Part shown: piece after piece, positions 46,311 through 55,101 of the stretch
Numbering within the stretch: position 1 is the first letter of the stretch
Layout: each line of letters starts with the position of its first letter
Assembly: GCF_900107095.1 (NCBI RefSeq)
Contig: NZ_FNOR01000001.1
Coordinates: 1-64,000, forward strand
Source of the DNA: Collimonas sp. OK242
GTDB taxonomy: Bacteria; Pseudomonadota; Gammaproteobacteria; Burkholderiales; Burkholderiaceae_D
DNA length: 64,000 bases
Direction of reading: 5' to 3'
Notes under the pieces: model-generated
Told to the model about the DNA's origin: nothing
Database searches by the model: none
Seen by the model: only the letters and a program-made list of their open reading frames with translations
Program-made: the position numbers and the translations under genes

Positions 46311-47522
46311 ATGAAACTTCCGAAATTCGGTCTCCCCGGATTCCTGTCATCCGGTGTCACGCAGCATGTAAAACCGCAAGCTCTGCCTACCGGCGAGAAA
46401 ACGGCTCGGAAAAGTAATCCCTTATTGGATGTCCTTGCGCGGCGGGTGAATGGACAAAAAAGCGACAGCACGAGCACCGCAAGGCATGCAGTTCATCTCG
46501 CCGGCCGCTCCGTTCAGTCGCGGCCGGTTCGGTCCGGCGCTGGGCGTGTCGGGCCGGCCGAGACTAGCGGACTGAGCCCCGAGATACTTACCCGGTTTCA
46601 GGCATTGAAAGGCGGCCCTGTACCCTCCCAGGCAGAATTGTTTGCGCGGTTTGAAGCGTTGAAACACCCTTCGGTTCGGTCAAAACCGGAGCCCGCCGCC
46701 GTTCAGTCGCGGCCGGTTCGGCCTGACGCTGGTGCCGGGTTGGCCGAGAGTAGCGGGCTGAGCCCCGAGATACTTACCCGGTTTCAGGCATTGAAAGGTG
46801 GCCCAGTACCCTCTCAGGCGGAATTGTTTGCACGGTTTGAAGCGTTGAAACACTCCCCGGTTCAGTCAAAACCGGAGCCCGTCGCCGATTTGCATACGCT
46901 TTTGCAAGAACTGAAACAATCCCCTGGCCCCACGCATGCGGCAGCCGCGCCGGCACGCCGCGCCGCCGTGCCGAAACTGTCGATGCAACAGGCACGTGCT
47001 CAAGGGCTGGCAACACCGTCACGGCCGGCGCCGCCGATACCTTTTTGCGGTACGCCAGCTGAATTCAAGCAACTGCATTTGCAATACCGAGATGCGCCAA
47101 TCATGTTCCGGCGTACGAATAGCGGTGTAGCGCAAAAGCTGTCGATGCCTGAGTTGGGGTTTTTCACCAGCAAGAAAAACAATCTTCAGACGCTGCATGA
47201 TAAACGCGCCAGCCTGACAACCAATCTGCAATCGCTGCATGGTTTGATCGAAAACAATCGATCTGCGCCGCATGATTTAGGGAAAATACAGCAATTCATG
47301 CAGGCAACCCGCAGCAAAATCAAGAATCTGCGCGATAGCGCGGCCCCTGGTGCAGCAACCCGGCAGCAGATTCTTGCACTGGTAACTCAACTCAAACAAG
47401 CTAGCGCGATTGCGCAAGATCTGGAAAGCATCGTCAAACAAGCTCCGCTGAGCATGTCGCTCTTCAATGACGCGCAAGCGCTGCTCGGCAAGGTCAATCA
47501 GCGGATCGGCAGCTACAGATGA
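46311..47522 (+). CDS. Repeat-containing type III effector candidate
   Basis: A 403-residue protein starting at 46311 (AGGTG six bases upstream), since the upstream ATG at 46281 overlaps the promoter. The N-terminus (MKLPKFGLPGFLSSGVTQHV) is basic and Ser/Gly-rich. Two nearly identical 63-residue units (about residues 67-192) each carry a pair of motifs, ILTRFQALKGG and LFARFEALKH. A proline/alanine linker and a helical C-terminal domain (about 260-403) follow. No enzyme motif. The paired L-x-x-R-F-x-x-L-K motifs resemble eukaryotic MIT-interacting motifs, which is a hypothesis only. Confidence 0.78.
   Translation: MKLPKFGLPGFLSSGVTQHVKPQALPTGEKTARKSNPLLDVLARRVNGQKSDSTSTARHAVHLAGRSVQSRPVRSGAGRVGPAETSGLSPEILTRFQALKGGPVPSQAELFARFEALKHPSVRSKPEPAAVQSRPVRPDAGAGLAESSGLSPEILTRFQALKGGPVPSQAELFARFEALKHSPVQSKPEPVADLHTLLQELKQSPGPTHAAAAPARRAAVPKLSMQQARAQGLATPSRPAPPIPFCGTPAEFKQLHLQYRDAPIMFRRTNSGVAQKLSMPELGFFTSKKNNLQTLHDKRASLTTNLQSLHGLIENNRSAPHDLGKIQQFMQATRSKIKNLRDSAAPGAATRQQILALVTQLKQASAIAQDLESIVKQAPLSMSLFNDAQALLGKVNQRIGSYR
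46510..46887 (+). repeat. Two in-frame 189-bp direct repeats
   Basis: Unit 1 is 46510-46698 and unit 2 is 46699-46887, each 63 codons. They remain very similar at the DNA level, including long identical runs around TTACCCGGTTTCAGGCATTG, so the duplication is recent and copy number may vary among strains. Confidence 0.85.
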
Positions 47523-47641
47523 TTGGCCCATCTGGTTTTTCCAAGGGCGCCAGGGTAAGCAGCAACGATTCAACCGCACACTATCGGCTGTGGAAGAAAT
47601 GGATAAATATACGGGATCGCGCGCGAATTGATGCAACCTGA

Positions 47642-48421
47642 TCAGGCCGTCAGAGAGTTACAGGCATCGCTACCATCGCCCTCTGTCCGAACCAGCGCCG
47701 GAGGCTGTTCTGGAACGGATTTTTCAGCTTGCCGCAGCTCCGGAGAAATCTCAAGTTTGTAGCCTAGCGCGTACACCGTCCTCAGGCTGGCGCCGGCAGC
47801 CGTAGACGACAGGCCCAATTTCTTGCGCAGCTTATAAATATGCTGTTCCAGCGAGCGGGCTGCAACCTCTTCGGAATTTCCCCAGACGCTGGTAGTGATC
47901 TGCGACCGGCTCAGGAATTTTCCCGGATGGGAGAAAAGCAGCCATGCGATAGAGAATTCGCGCGGAGTGAGACTGACGTCAATGCCGCCGCAGGTAACCA
48001 TGTCGCTTCCCCGATTCAATACATAATCGCCAATCTGTATCCTGTCGACACGGGTGCAATGCGCCAGGCGCCGCAGGGCAACGCATACCCTCAGCCCGAT
48101 CTGATCAACGTCTGCGCGGCTTACGACGTCGTGCGCGCCGGCTTCGATCCAATCCTGCATCACATTCCATGTCAGGAGCGAGGTTAGTATGATCGCCGGG
48201 GTATAAAAATCAGCGTTGCAGTTGCGCCATGAAAGCAAGCTGCTGGCTAGCCCGACGGTGCTCTTGGCGTCAAGCAGCACCAGGTCATAGGTGATGGTGC
48301 GCATCGCACGCAGTGTCAGCAGTTCAGTGCAGTAAGCGTCTACGGTGATTGAATATTTCTCGAAATATTTGGCCAGTTTCTGCGCTAAAACCGAATCGTC
48401 AGTCAAAATTGCAAATCGCAT
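47642..48421 (-). CDS. hrpG: HrpG-type OmpR-family response regulator
   Basis: A 259-residue regulator with a receiver domain (acidic D8-D9, likely phosphorylation site D51 in YDLVLLDAKS) and an OmpR-type winged helix (VSLTPREFSIAWLLFSHPGK ... EEVAARSLEQHIYKLRKKLG). The conserved receiver lysine region reads SRADVD, so signalling may be atypical. In Ralstonia and Xanthomonas HrpG, an OmpR-type regulator near the hrp genes, activates hrpB/hrpX. Location inside the effector island supports the name. No adjacent sensor kinase is seen. Confidence 0.85.
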   Translation of the reverse strand: MRFAILTDDSVLAQKLAKYFEKYSITVDAYCTELLTLRAMRTITYDLVLLDAKSTVGLASSLLSWRNCNADFYTPAIILTSLLTWNVMQDWIEAGAHDVVSRADVDQIGLRVCVALRRLAHCTRVDRIQIGDYVLNRGSDMVTCGGIDVSLTPREFSIAWLLFSHPGKFLSRSQITTSVWGNSEEVAARSLEQHIYKLRKKLGLSSTAAGASLRTVYALGYKLEISPELRQAEKSVPEQPPALVRTEGDGSDACNSLTA

Positions 48422-48958
48422 GCCTAATCCTCTATCGGAATCACCCTGAAAGGGTGATTGAGCATTTCTGAAATTTTCCGATGCCAGTTTGCTTGCATCG
48501 GACGCTGGATGATCTATCGAACATCTGTTCCTTTTCTTCCCGCGCCACGACCGTTTATTGTGAAAGCCGTGTTCTGGAACAAAGTTGTTTTCTCTCAGTG
48601 AGTACCATTTCGTGCGAAAGATGATGCGTGCAGTGCGAATTTTTTTTCCGCGCTAGTGATTCAAGCGCTTACTCCCGTTCGTATTATTGCGTATTGAATA
48701 CTCTTGCAGAGTTTTCATAATTGCCAGATTCGAATGCAATTTCAATCAGACCTTTCTGAATTGAGGGTAGGTATTTCCTTCAATGTTGTGTGAATGATTA
48801 CGGCAGCCGGACAGTCGCCTCAATAACGTGAGGGCGACGGTATTTCAACTGTCCATCGGAGATTTGCGCGAAATGAGGAACCGATGACTACTTTCGTTCC
48901 AGTTTGATGTGGGACGTATCCATGTGTCCCCGACAATTTTCGATGGACAGATGTACAC
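48422..48958. other. 537-bp stretch upstream of hrpG
   Basis: No gene found. It holds the presumed hrpG promoter region and a near hrp box on the minus strand with 17 instead of 16 bases between the TTCG halves (48615-48639). A short inverted repeat (TCACCCT/AGGGTGA, 48441-48457) lies close to the hrpG start and may be an operator. Confidence 0.5.
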
Positions 48959-49384
48959 ATGAAGACTTCTGAATTTACTCCAGCCGCATGCCGCTCCAAC
49001 CGTCGACACTCGGCCGAGTTCAAGGCTGAAGTGATTGCGGCTTGCCTGCAGCCCGATGTATCGATTGCATCGGTTGCGCTGACCAATCAACTTAATGCCA
49101 ATTTTTTGCGTGGCTTGGTCAAGGCATATCGAGATCAGCAATTGGCCGGCGCGCCGACAACCATGAATATCGAGCAGTGCAATGAGCCAGCGAGCTGCTC
49201 GCCACCGACTTTGGTTCCTATTACATTGCAAGCGCCCGATGTTCAATCCTCTGGCGACATCCACATTTCAGGTACAGTCAAACCAGTTCCTGCGCTTTCC
49301 CAGCGCCGCCACGGCGACACCGATTCGCCGTCCACGATCAGCCTGAAACAGGCGTCCACGATCGCTGAAATATGCACACAATGA
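48959..49384 (+). mobile_element. Orphan IS66 TnpA (OrfA) remnant
   Basis: A 141-residue frame whose N-terminal half fits the small accessory protein TnpA of IS66 elements (RRHSAEFKAEVIAACLQPDV, SIASVALTNQLNANFLRGLV), including its helix-turn-helix. The C-terminal half no longer matches well. The partner genes tnpB and tnpC are absent and I see no terminal inverted repeats. It is thus a relic of an insertion sequence beside the effector genes. Confidence 0.75.
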
Positions 49385-49425
49385 CGTCGACCGGGATCAA
49401 AGAGATCACCGGTCGGGTAGCGGGA

Positions 49426-50190
49426 TTACCGACGTGTGTTAGAAGACAGGATAGGCGGATTTTGTTGTACCAGCGCTAGCAGATTTGCGACCAAGGCAGC
49501 GGGGTTGTTGTCTGCCTGACGAGCAGCGTCAATGACTGCGGGATCCACCTCCCGGTTTCTGGCAATGTCTTGAAGGTGGTCGAGCACTTTCAGCGACTCC
49601 ATGCCATTCGCACCGTGGAAGACCACGGTCTCAAAGCCGGTCAGCATGTTCGAGGCCGTCTGCAGGACATCATTACTGACGCCTGCAGCGCCCCCACGTG
49701 GCCGCTGCGCTGGAGGCAGAGCTGCGTCCGGGTGGCGCGCATAGTAATTGGTGACCTGATTCCGAATTCGCCCCATGCGTCGACGAAAATCGTCGCCACC
49801 GCCGGCGCGTATGTCGCCGTCAAGGCGACGACGGATCTGGCCCTGTACCTGAACTGCAGCGTCGTATTGGGCTCTGAGGGGGGGAATACCTCTGGTGACG
49901 CCAATCAGATGATTGATCTCCGGAGTCATTTGCTGGATATCTTGAAGCATCCGCTGCTCCACGCTGCTCATCGGAGACCTCATTGGCGTTCCGATCGGCG
50001 TTCGCATCGGAGTGTTGAGCCGAGATGCTCCGGGCGAGGGAGGCACAGGGCGACGACCTAGCTCACGCAATGGCGATTGACCCGGGGTAGGTGTCGCTGG
50101 CCTTTGCCGGGGAGGCGTCATTTGTACGTGATCGTCGTAGGTCGTGGGTGCATGAGAACTGCCAATACCACCCGCGCATAGATTTCCCAT
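49426..50190 (-). CDS. Type III effector candidate with MGNxC acylation signal
   Basis: A 254-residue protein beginning MGNLCAGGIGSS. Gly2 plus Cys5 is the N-myristoylation/palmitoylation pattern used by several effectors (HopF, HopZ, AvrB-type) to reach the plant plasma membrane. A disordered region with TP/SP motifs follows (PMRTPIGTPMRSPM, residues about 61-74), then a helical domain (about 78-254) of unknown fold. No transglutaminase, YopJ or ADP-ribosyltransferase motif is visible. AAAGGAAAG is the ribosome site and an exact hrp box lies 76 bases upstream on the same strand. Confidence 0.82.
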   Translation of the reverse strand: MGNLCAGGIGSSHAPTTYDDHVQMTPPRQRPATPTPGQSPLRELGRRPVPPSPGASRLNTPMRTPIGTPMRSPMSSVEQRMLQDIQQMTPEINHLIGVTRGIPPLRAQYDAAVQVQGQIRRRLDGDIRAGGGDDFRRRMGRIRNQVTNYYARHPDAALPPAQRPRGGAAGVSNDVLQTASNMLTGFETVVFHGANGMESLKVLDHLQDIARNREVDPAVIDAARQADNNPAALVANLLALVQQNPPILSSNTRR

Positions 50191-50265
50191 CGTCTTTCCT
50201 TTTCAAATTATAAAGTGCAGGGGAAACCATTGGACAGTATGTACTTCCACCCCACGGGTACTAAG

Positions 50266-50289
50266 CGAATGGATGAGTCGGAATCCGAA
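50266..50289 (-). promoter_or_regulatory. hrpII box for MGNxC effector gene
   Basis: TTCG-N16-TTCG on the minus strand (TTCGG-N15-TTCGC), 76 bases upstream of the start at 50190. TACTGT (50239-50234) follows at a 26-base gap. Confidence 0.82.
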
Positions 50290-50542
50290 ATCAAGGCAGG
50301 CGATCCGGTCTTTGGCAGGGCCAACCACACCCACCGCCGCTTCCGTGCAGCGGTCAGGGTCGTTGCGCGCCGACTGGAACCAATCGCTCACCGGGGCCGC
50401 GTCAGAGGAGGATCTTCTCCGGGAACAGCGTCAGCAATGTGGGACGGCTGGATGTTTACGCCTGTTAGATATTTTTCAGGAGAAGCAAGGGGTAATTGTA
50501 TTAGTGGTGCAAGTACAGCAAGGGCTAAGATCTGCGAAAAAT

Positions 50543-50566
50543 TTCGTAAGAACGAACTGTGTTTCG
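50543..50566 (+). promoter_or_regulatory. hrpII box for 924-aa effector operon
   Basis: TTCG-N16-TTCG (TTCGT-N15-TTCGC) with TAATCT (50598-50603) at a 31-base gap, 65 bases before the ATG at 50632. The 253 bases between this and the leftward box contain short frames but no supported gene. Confidence 0.92.
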
Positions 50567-50631
50567 CGGCGCAATAAGAATGGCCAGGCTAGACCTGTAA
50601 TCTGCAATGATCAAAAAAAACGAAAGCCCTT

Positions 50632-53406
50632 ATGCACATCCCTTCATCCACGAGCAAATCGGCGGCTGCCGATGACGTGGTAACACATGAGCGATCTGGC
50701 GCAGTTGATGAAGCAGATCTCCGTTCCGTGCGACGCTCGTCGAGCGAGCCGAGCGCTGCGTTGAGAGTTCTGGCGCCATTGCGCAATTCGACCGTAGACG
50801 CTAGCGGCAGTCCAGTCATGGGGGAGCCGGATAGCGCAACGACATCGCAACGACCGAGGTTGTCTGCGAACAGATTAAAGCCGCCTGTCGCGATTCGCGC
50901 CACGTCTGACCAGGTCCGTGCCGCCCGCGCCCATTCGAGATCGACAGGCGACCTCGGCGCGCCAGAGAGCTCTGGCGCGAACAATGACGCGCCTAAAGTG
51001 CTGCCGCAGCACACGCAAGATATCGCTTCAAGTTCTCATTCAATCGGCCCGCATGCCGCAATTGGCCATGAAGAAATTACTGCGGAAAACGCGCCGTCCC
51101 GTATAACCCCGTTTGGTGAAGCCGGGAATGCGACCGTGATCGATATGCCGACCGAGCACGAGCTGCATCGAGACTTGATGGCGCATAGCAAGGCCTTTGT
51201 CGAGGAAGACCGGATTGTACTGAATCCGGAACATGTCCAGGCATTCGTCGAAACTCGGGCGCAGGCGCTTAAAACGGGTGACTGGACTCAGGCAAGACAG
51301 TGCTTTAACACGATGCTGAATCTGGACCAGCAAAGTATGGACGCAGGGTTCAGGGAGGGCGGGAAGGCGTATTCCTGGCGCAATGCTCCTGCCTCGATAA
51401 TGTCCCTGCTGCCTACAATTTGTACCTTTAAGGCGCATGGCAAGGCGCCGGTTCCTGCGCGGAACTGGGCCGCGGGCTACTTTGGCAGCGTGATGGCGGC
51501 TTCCACGGTCAGCAGCCTGGTAAATACCTATACCTTGCTCCATGTGACGCCCTATCAGGATATGGCTTTTCGAAACGCGGCCGATATTGCTCCGGAATTG
51601 AATACCCCGACATTCGACAAGATCGAAACGGAATTGAAGCAGGTGCTGCAGCACCTGCAGGATGAATCTCCCAGGCTGCAGGATCTTTTAGCGCGTTCCG
51701 TCGCAGATTCGGAAAACCACGAGCTCAGGGAAACGGCGAATCACGCTGTGGATGAAGTTGCCAAGACACTTGATCACGCCATCAATCATTACACCACGCG
51801 CTGCCAGCTCAACCGTGTCTATTTCGAAGGGCTGCAACGGCAGTCATGTTTGCAGACACTGAAATTCTACGGCAATCTTTTGGCTGGGTGGGGCGGGTAT
51901 ATTGCGAAGGATCCCCGCGTCGCGGCGGGGATCCAGATAGCGACGTCCGTCTCGCAACTGGTGTTGCAGCGGCTGGTCGCGCCATCCGACGAGGTAGACA
52001 AGCAGAATTTGATGATCGATCTGAAAATGCTGACGGCGGATGATCCGGGCAAATTCAAGGAACTCATGCGAACCCCATTGCAAATACGGGTAAAGACACT
52101 GGATCAGATATTCACGGGGCAGGTGCGGGAACTGGAGCAGCAGATTGCAGATACATTGCATATGGGCTCCAATGGACCGAACGACTGGCGGACTCACGTG
52201 GCGCTCAAGGATCGCGCCGAATACCCGGCGCGGCTGGCAGCAGTGAGCGATATCAGGAGCGCTGCTTTTGAATCCTTGGGAGGCGCCGCGAAGGCGGAGA
52301 TTCAAGCTATCGAGATCGAATTGGCGTCGGCGATGGCCATTCGGAATTATGAACGTGCGGACGAATTGCATGCGGTCGTTGCCGGCAAGTTAAAGATCGA
52401 CGCCGGCGCTCTTAAGAAGTACACCAGCCTTCAGGTTCAGGCGGACAAGTTTCCGCCGTTGAGCAATGAGGAACAGGAGCAGCTGGAACAATTGAGCAAT
52501 AAGATCGAGACGGCGCACGGCAATCTGCCGGATGGCCAGAAGAGCAAGTTGGATACGCTTGTCTCTGCCTGGGAGTCAACCCGCCATGATCCTCAGCACG
52601 TGCGCGAGGGACGGTTTACGGAGGTTTCTGACTACAACGATAACAAACGCACCGTCCATGACGGCATGCAAGTCACGGAACACTCGAAATTGCTCGAACT
52701 CTCACCGGAATTCAAAGTGGGATTCGTCAAGGCCGGCAACACACGTAGCGGCTTGCCGGATGAGGTCTCGGCGACTTACGGTGCGGCGTCCTGGCGAGCG
52801 TTCCAACTAGGGGTCGCCGGCATAAACGGGTCATTGATGATCAATTCCTTGCTGGGCCTGGTCAGTGCTCAGAAAAAGACCTACGACCCGACCTACCATG
52901 AACCTCTTTGGGAGCGTTACCTCTCCCTCGGCGTCACCATGAGCGCGGTGCTGGTCAATGTTGCTGCCGCATATCAGGTTGCGAACGCCAAAACCAAGCC
53001 ACTGGGTAAATTGTGGGGGCAGGTCGCCTCCGGGCCGACCTCGTCCATATCGGAAACCGTTTATCAAAACAATAAGCTGGACGAGCGCCGCAAAATTCGT
53101 GAAGCGACCGCAAAGGGAGCGTATCCCTATGTGGGTGTCAGCATTAAATCGCTTTCCACTTATTGCCTGGATGCGCTGAAGCTGGGTTTCAAGGGAATGG
53201 CCTTTATGCCGCGGGATGGAATTTCCGCCTCGAAGGCGAGGGCTGCGTTCGAGAAAGCCGAGGGCAAGCAGAAAGAGTTGGCGGAGATGAAAAATGGCTT
53301 GGCGCAAGCTGATCAGGCTATAAGTATCGCCGCTGACCCGAGCGGTCAATACCGTGCGCATGATATCCGCGAATCGCCGCTGCCGCTGATTCCAAAGCCG
53401 CGTTGA
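50632..53406 (+). CDS. Type III effector candidate (924 aa) with own chaperone
   Basis: A 924-residue protein with a disordered Ser/Ala-rich N-terminus of about 170 residues (MHIPSSTSKSAAADD...), long helical regions, and hydrophobic helices near 255-290 (YFGSVMAASTVSSLVNTYTL) and 715-790 (MINSLLGLVS; LSLGVTMSAVLVNVAAAYQV) that may enter host membranes. No catalytic motif recognised. An exact hrp box and -10 precede it, and a CesT-type chaperone gene follows, a common effector-chaperone pair. The layout resembles HopM1 with ShcM in general, but I cannot claim homology. Confidence 0.83.
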   Translation: MHIPSSTSKSAAADDVVTHERSGAVDEADLRSVRRSSSEPSAALRVLAPLRNSTVDASGSPVMGEPDSATTSQRPRLSANRLKPPVAIRATSDQVRAARAHSRSTGDLGAPESSGANNDAPKVLPQHTQDIASSSHSIGPHAAIGHEEITAENAPSRITPFGEAGNATVIDMPTEHELHRDLMAHSKAFVEEDRIVLNPEHVQAFVETRAQALKTGDWTQARQCFNTMLNLDQQSMDAGFREGGKAYSWRNAPASIMSLLPTICTFKAHGKAPVPARNWAAGYFGSVMAASTVSSLVNTYTLLHVTPYQDMAFRNAADIAPELNTPTFDKIETELKQVLQHLQDESPRLQDLLARSVADSENHELRETANHAVDEVAKTLDHAINHYTTRCQLNRVYFEGLQRQSCLQTLKFYGNLLAGWGGYIAKDPRVAAGIQIATSVSQLVLQRLVAPSDEVDKQNLMIDLKMLTADDPGKFKELMRTPLQIRVKTLDQIFTGQVRELEQQIADTLHMGSNGPNDWRTHVALKDRAEYPARLAAVSDIRSAAFESLGGAAKAEIQAIEIELASAMAIRNYERADELHAVVAGKLKIDAGALKKYTSLQVQADKFPPLSNEEQEQLEQLSNKIETAHGNLPDGQKSKLDTLVSAWESTRHDPQHVREGRFTEVSDYNDNKRTVHDGMQVTEHSKLLELSPEFKVGFVKAGNTRSGLPDEVSATYGAASWRAFQLGVAGINGSLMINSLLGLVSAQKKTYDPTYHEPLWERYLSLGVTMSAVLVNVAAAYQVANAKTKPLGKLWGQVASGPTSSISETVYQNNKLDERRKIREATAKGAYPYVGVSIKSLSTYCLDALKLGFKGMAFMPRDGISASKARAAFEKAEGKQKELAEMKNGLAQADQAISIAADPSGQYRAHDIRESPLPLIPKPR

Positions 53407-53463
53407 AGCCGGATTGTATTCATGGACGGTCGATAACTTCCTACACAAGAACTGGAGAAATAT

Positions 53464-53901
53464 ATGGCGTCAGAAAATTATCGGAAGCTGATAGATGAAA
53501 TATGTGCGATCGCAAAAATTGCGGATCCGAAGTTGTTTTATACGACGGCCGATCTGACCATCGATGGCGTCAATTTCACTTTGATCGATGGCAGCACTGC
53601 ACAAGAAGAAGGCCTGGCCATGTATTGCGATTTCGGTGCACTGCCGGCAAAAAATCGTGCCGAGGTGCTGGAACGGCTATTGGAAATAAACTTGACGATG
53701 CATGGTGTAAATACGCCAGTATTTACGATTAACTTCGAAACCCGGCATGTTCTGTTGGCGCGGCGTATTCCTATTGGACAGATATCGGCGCTTGATCTGA
53801 TGAATACCTTGTCAGAGCATGCGGCGCATTGCAAGGATTGGCGCAAGACTTACTATTTGAATGAAGCCAGACCATCAATGCCGGCAAATGTCAGCACCTG
53901 A
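53464..53901 (+). CDS. CesT-family type III effector chaperone
   Basis: A 145-residue acidic protein with the CesT/Tir chaperone fold pattern: an N-terminal helix (MASENYRKLIDEICAIAKI), strands with DGVNFTLIDGS, a central helix after LPAKNRAEVLERLLEINLTM, strands TPVFTINFETRHVLLARRIP and a C-terminal helix. Such dimeric chaperones bind the N-terminal region of their effector and guide it to SctN. It lies 57 bases after the 924-aa gene and is its likely partner. Confidence 0.87.
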   Translation: MASENYRKLIDEICAIAKIADPKLFYTTADLTIDGVNFTLIDGSTAQEEGLAMYCDFGALPAKNRAEVLERLLEINLTMHGVNTPVFTINFETRHVLLARRIPIGQISALDLMNTLSEHAAHCKDWRKTYYLNEARPSMPANVST

Positions 53902-54054
53902 CTTAAGTCAGTGACTTGGATACACCGCCTTGGCGCCCGTGTTCGCGGAGCCTGGCGATGCGAAAGAAGCAAAGGCTTGTGTCGAAACGGCAATGCGGGA
54001 TGACAGTGCTCTTCTATAATTTTTTCGGTGGCAATCGTGTCCTATGAGGGAAGA

Positions 54055-55008
54055 ATGAAGAATGCAAATACACCCGTGGCCGACGCCACAAGCCGCCATC
54101 AGCTGATTTCTCACGGCGTTGATCCCCAGAATGGCTACGGCGATCTGCTGGACTCCATCAGGTCAAGGCTAAGCCTGGCGGGGGACCTTCCGGGCGTCAC
54201 GGTTGAACAGCAAATTCGCTTGCTTGATGAGTTATCCGCTTTCGAACTCGGTCGGTTTTTGCTGGAGAATCGTGGCCTGAACGCATACTGGACGCACCAA
54301 TTGGTGACCTACCGTCAAGGACAGGCGTCAGCAGACTCAGTGTCCGATATGGAGTACCGGATATTTGAGAAGTTGCCGGCAGTACTGGCAACCCGCGAAC
54401 GTTTTGGAATTTTCCGGCAACAACTGCAAGCTTTGCTCAGGCCAGGGCTTGTTCTGGCGTCGATCCCCTGCGGCTTGATGGGAGAATTGCTGTTGCTCGA
54501 CTATGACCAGCAGCCAGATATCACGCTGGTGGGCATAGATCTGGATCAACATGCTTTGAACTGCGCGTTGGAACTGGCGCGAGAACGCGGGTTGGCCGAC
54601 CGTCTGTCGCTTCGTTGCGAGGACGCATGGACTCCGAGTCTGCAAGGCGAGATCGACGTGCTGACGAGTAACGGCCTCAACATCTATGAACCGGATAATG
54701 CCCGCGTAACGGCGCTGTATCGTTCGTTCTTCGACATGCTGAAACCGGGTGGCGCGCTGGTCACCAGTTTCCTGACGCCGCCGCCCAGCCTGTCCGCGCA
54801 ATCTCCGTGGAATATGGCGGAAATCGACCAGGAGTCGTTATCGCTTCAGCATCTTCTGTTTGTACGCGTCATCGAGGCGAAATGGAGCGCATTTCGTACC
54901 CATGCACAGACCATGGCGCAACTCGTTGATGCCGGTTTTGCCGATATCCGGTTCGTTGACGATCGCGGCTGCATGTTCCCAACTGTCGTCGCGCGGAAAC
55001 CGTTCTGA
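54055..55008 (+). CDS. SAM-dependent methyltransferase (class I)
   Basis: A 317-residue protein; the ATG at 54055 has GAGGGA four bases upstream. A Rossmann methyltransferase core lies at about residues 135-270: LASIPCGLMGELLLLDY (motif I, with Cys-Gly), ITLVGIDLDQHALNCALELA, then IDVLTSNGLNIYEPD and the LKPGGALVTSFL motif. Substrate unknown. It follows the effector-chaperone pair but has no hrp box; the N-terminus is not clearly signal-like. It could be a metabolic enzyme. Confidence 0.8.
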   Translation: MKNANTPVADATSRHQLISHGVDPQNGYGDLLDSIRSRLSLAGDLPGVTVEQQIRLLDELSAFELGRFLLENRGLNAYWTHQLVTYRQGQASADSVSDMEYRIFEKLPAVLATRERFGIFRQQLQALLRPGLVLASIPCGLMGELLLLDYDQQPDITLVGIDLDQHALNCALELARERGLADRLSLRCEDAWTPSLQGEIDVLTSNGLNIYEPDNARVTALYRSFFDMLKPGGALVTSFLTPPPSLSAQSPWNMAEIDQESLSLQHLLFVRVIEAKWSAFRTHAQTMAQLVDAGFADIRFVDDRGCMFPTVVARKPF

Positions 55009-55060
55009 CGAATGCTGAGAGGGCTGGCCGAGATCAAGGCGCTGTCCGCAATGGGGCGTA

Positions 55061-55101
55061 GGTAAATCCCTACGCAAAAACAGGAATATCCTGATTTTCG
55101 T
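55061..55101 (+). promoter_or_regulatory. Conserved element upstream of sensor kinase 1
   Basis: Aligned with 62951-62990 it matches in 33 of 40 bases, sharing the core AAAAACAGGAAT. It lies about 180 bases before the sensor kinase gene. Recurrence upstream of a paralogous kinase suggests a binding site for a common response regulator. Confidence 0.55.

Noticed and set aside
50215-50683. Two rightward frames of 120 and 136 codons between the divergent effector genes
   Set aside because: They cross both hrp boxes or the -10 element, and one runs into the 924-aa gene in another frame. The Ser-rich start of one looks effector-like but is not supported.
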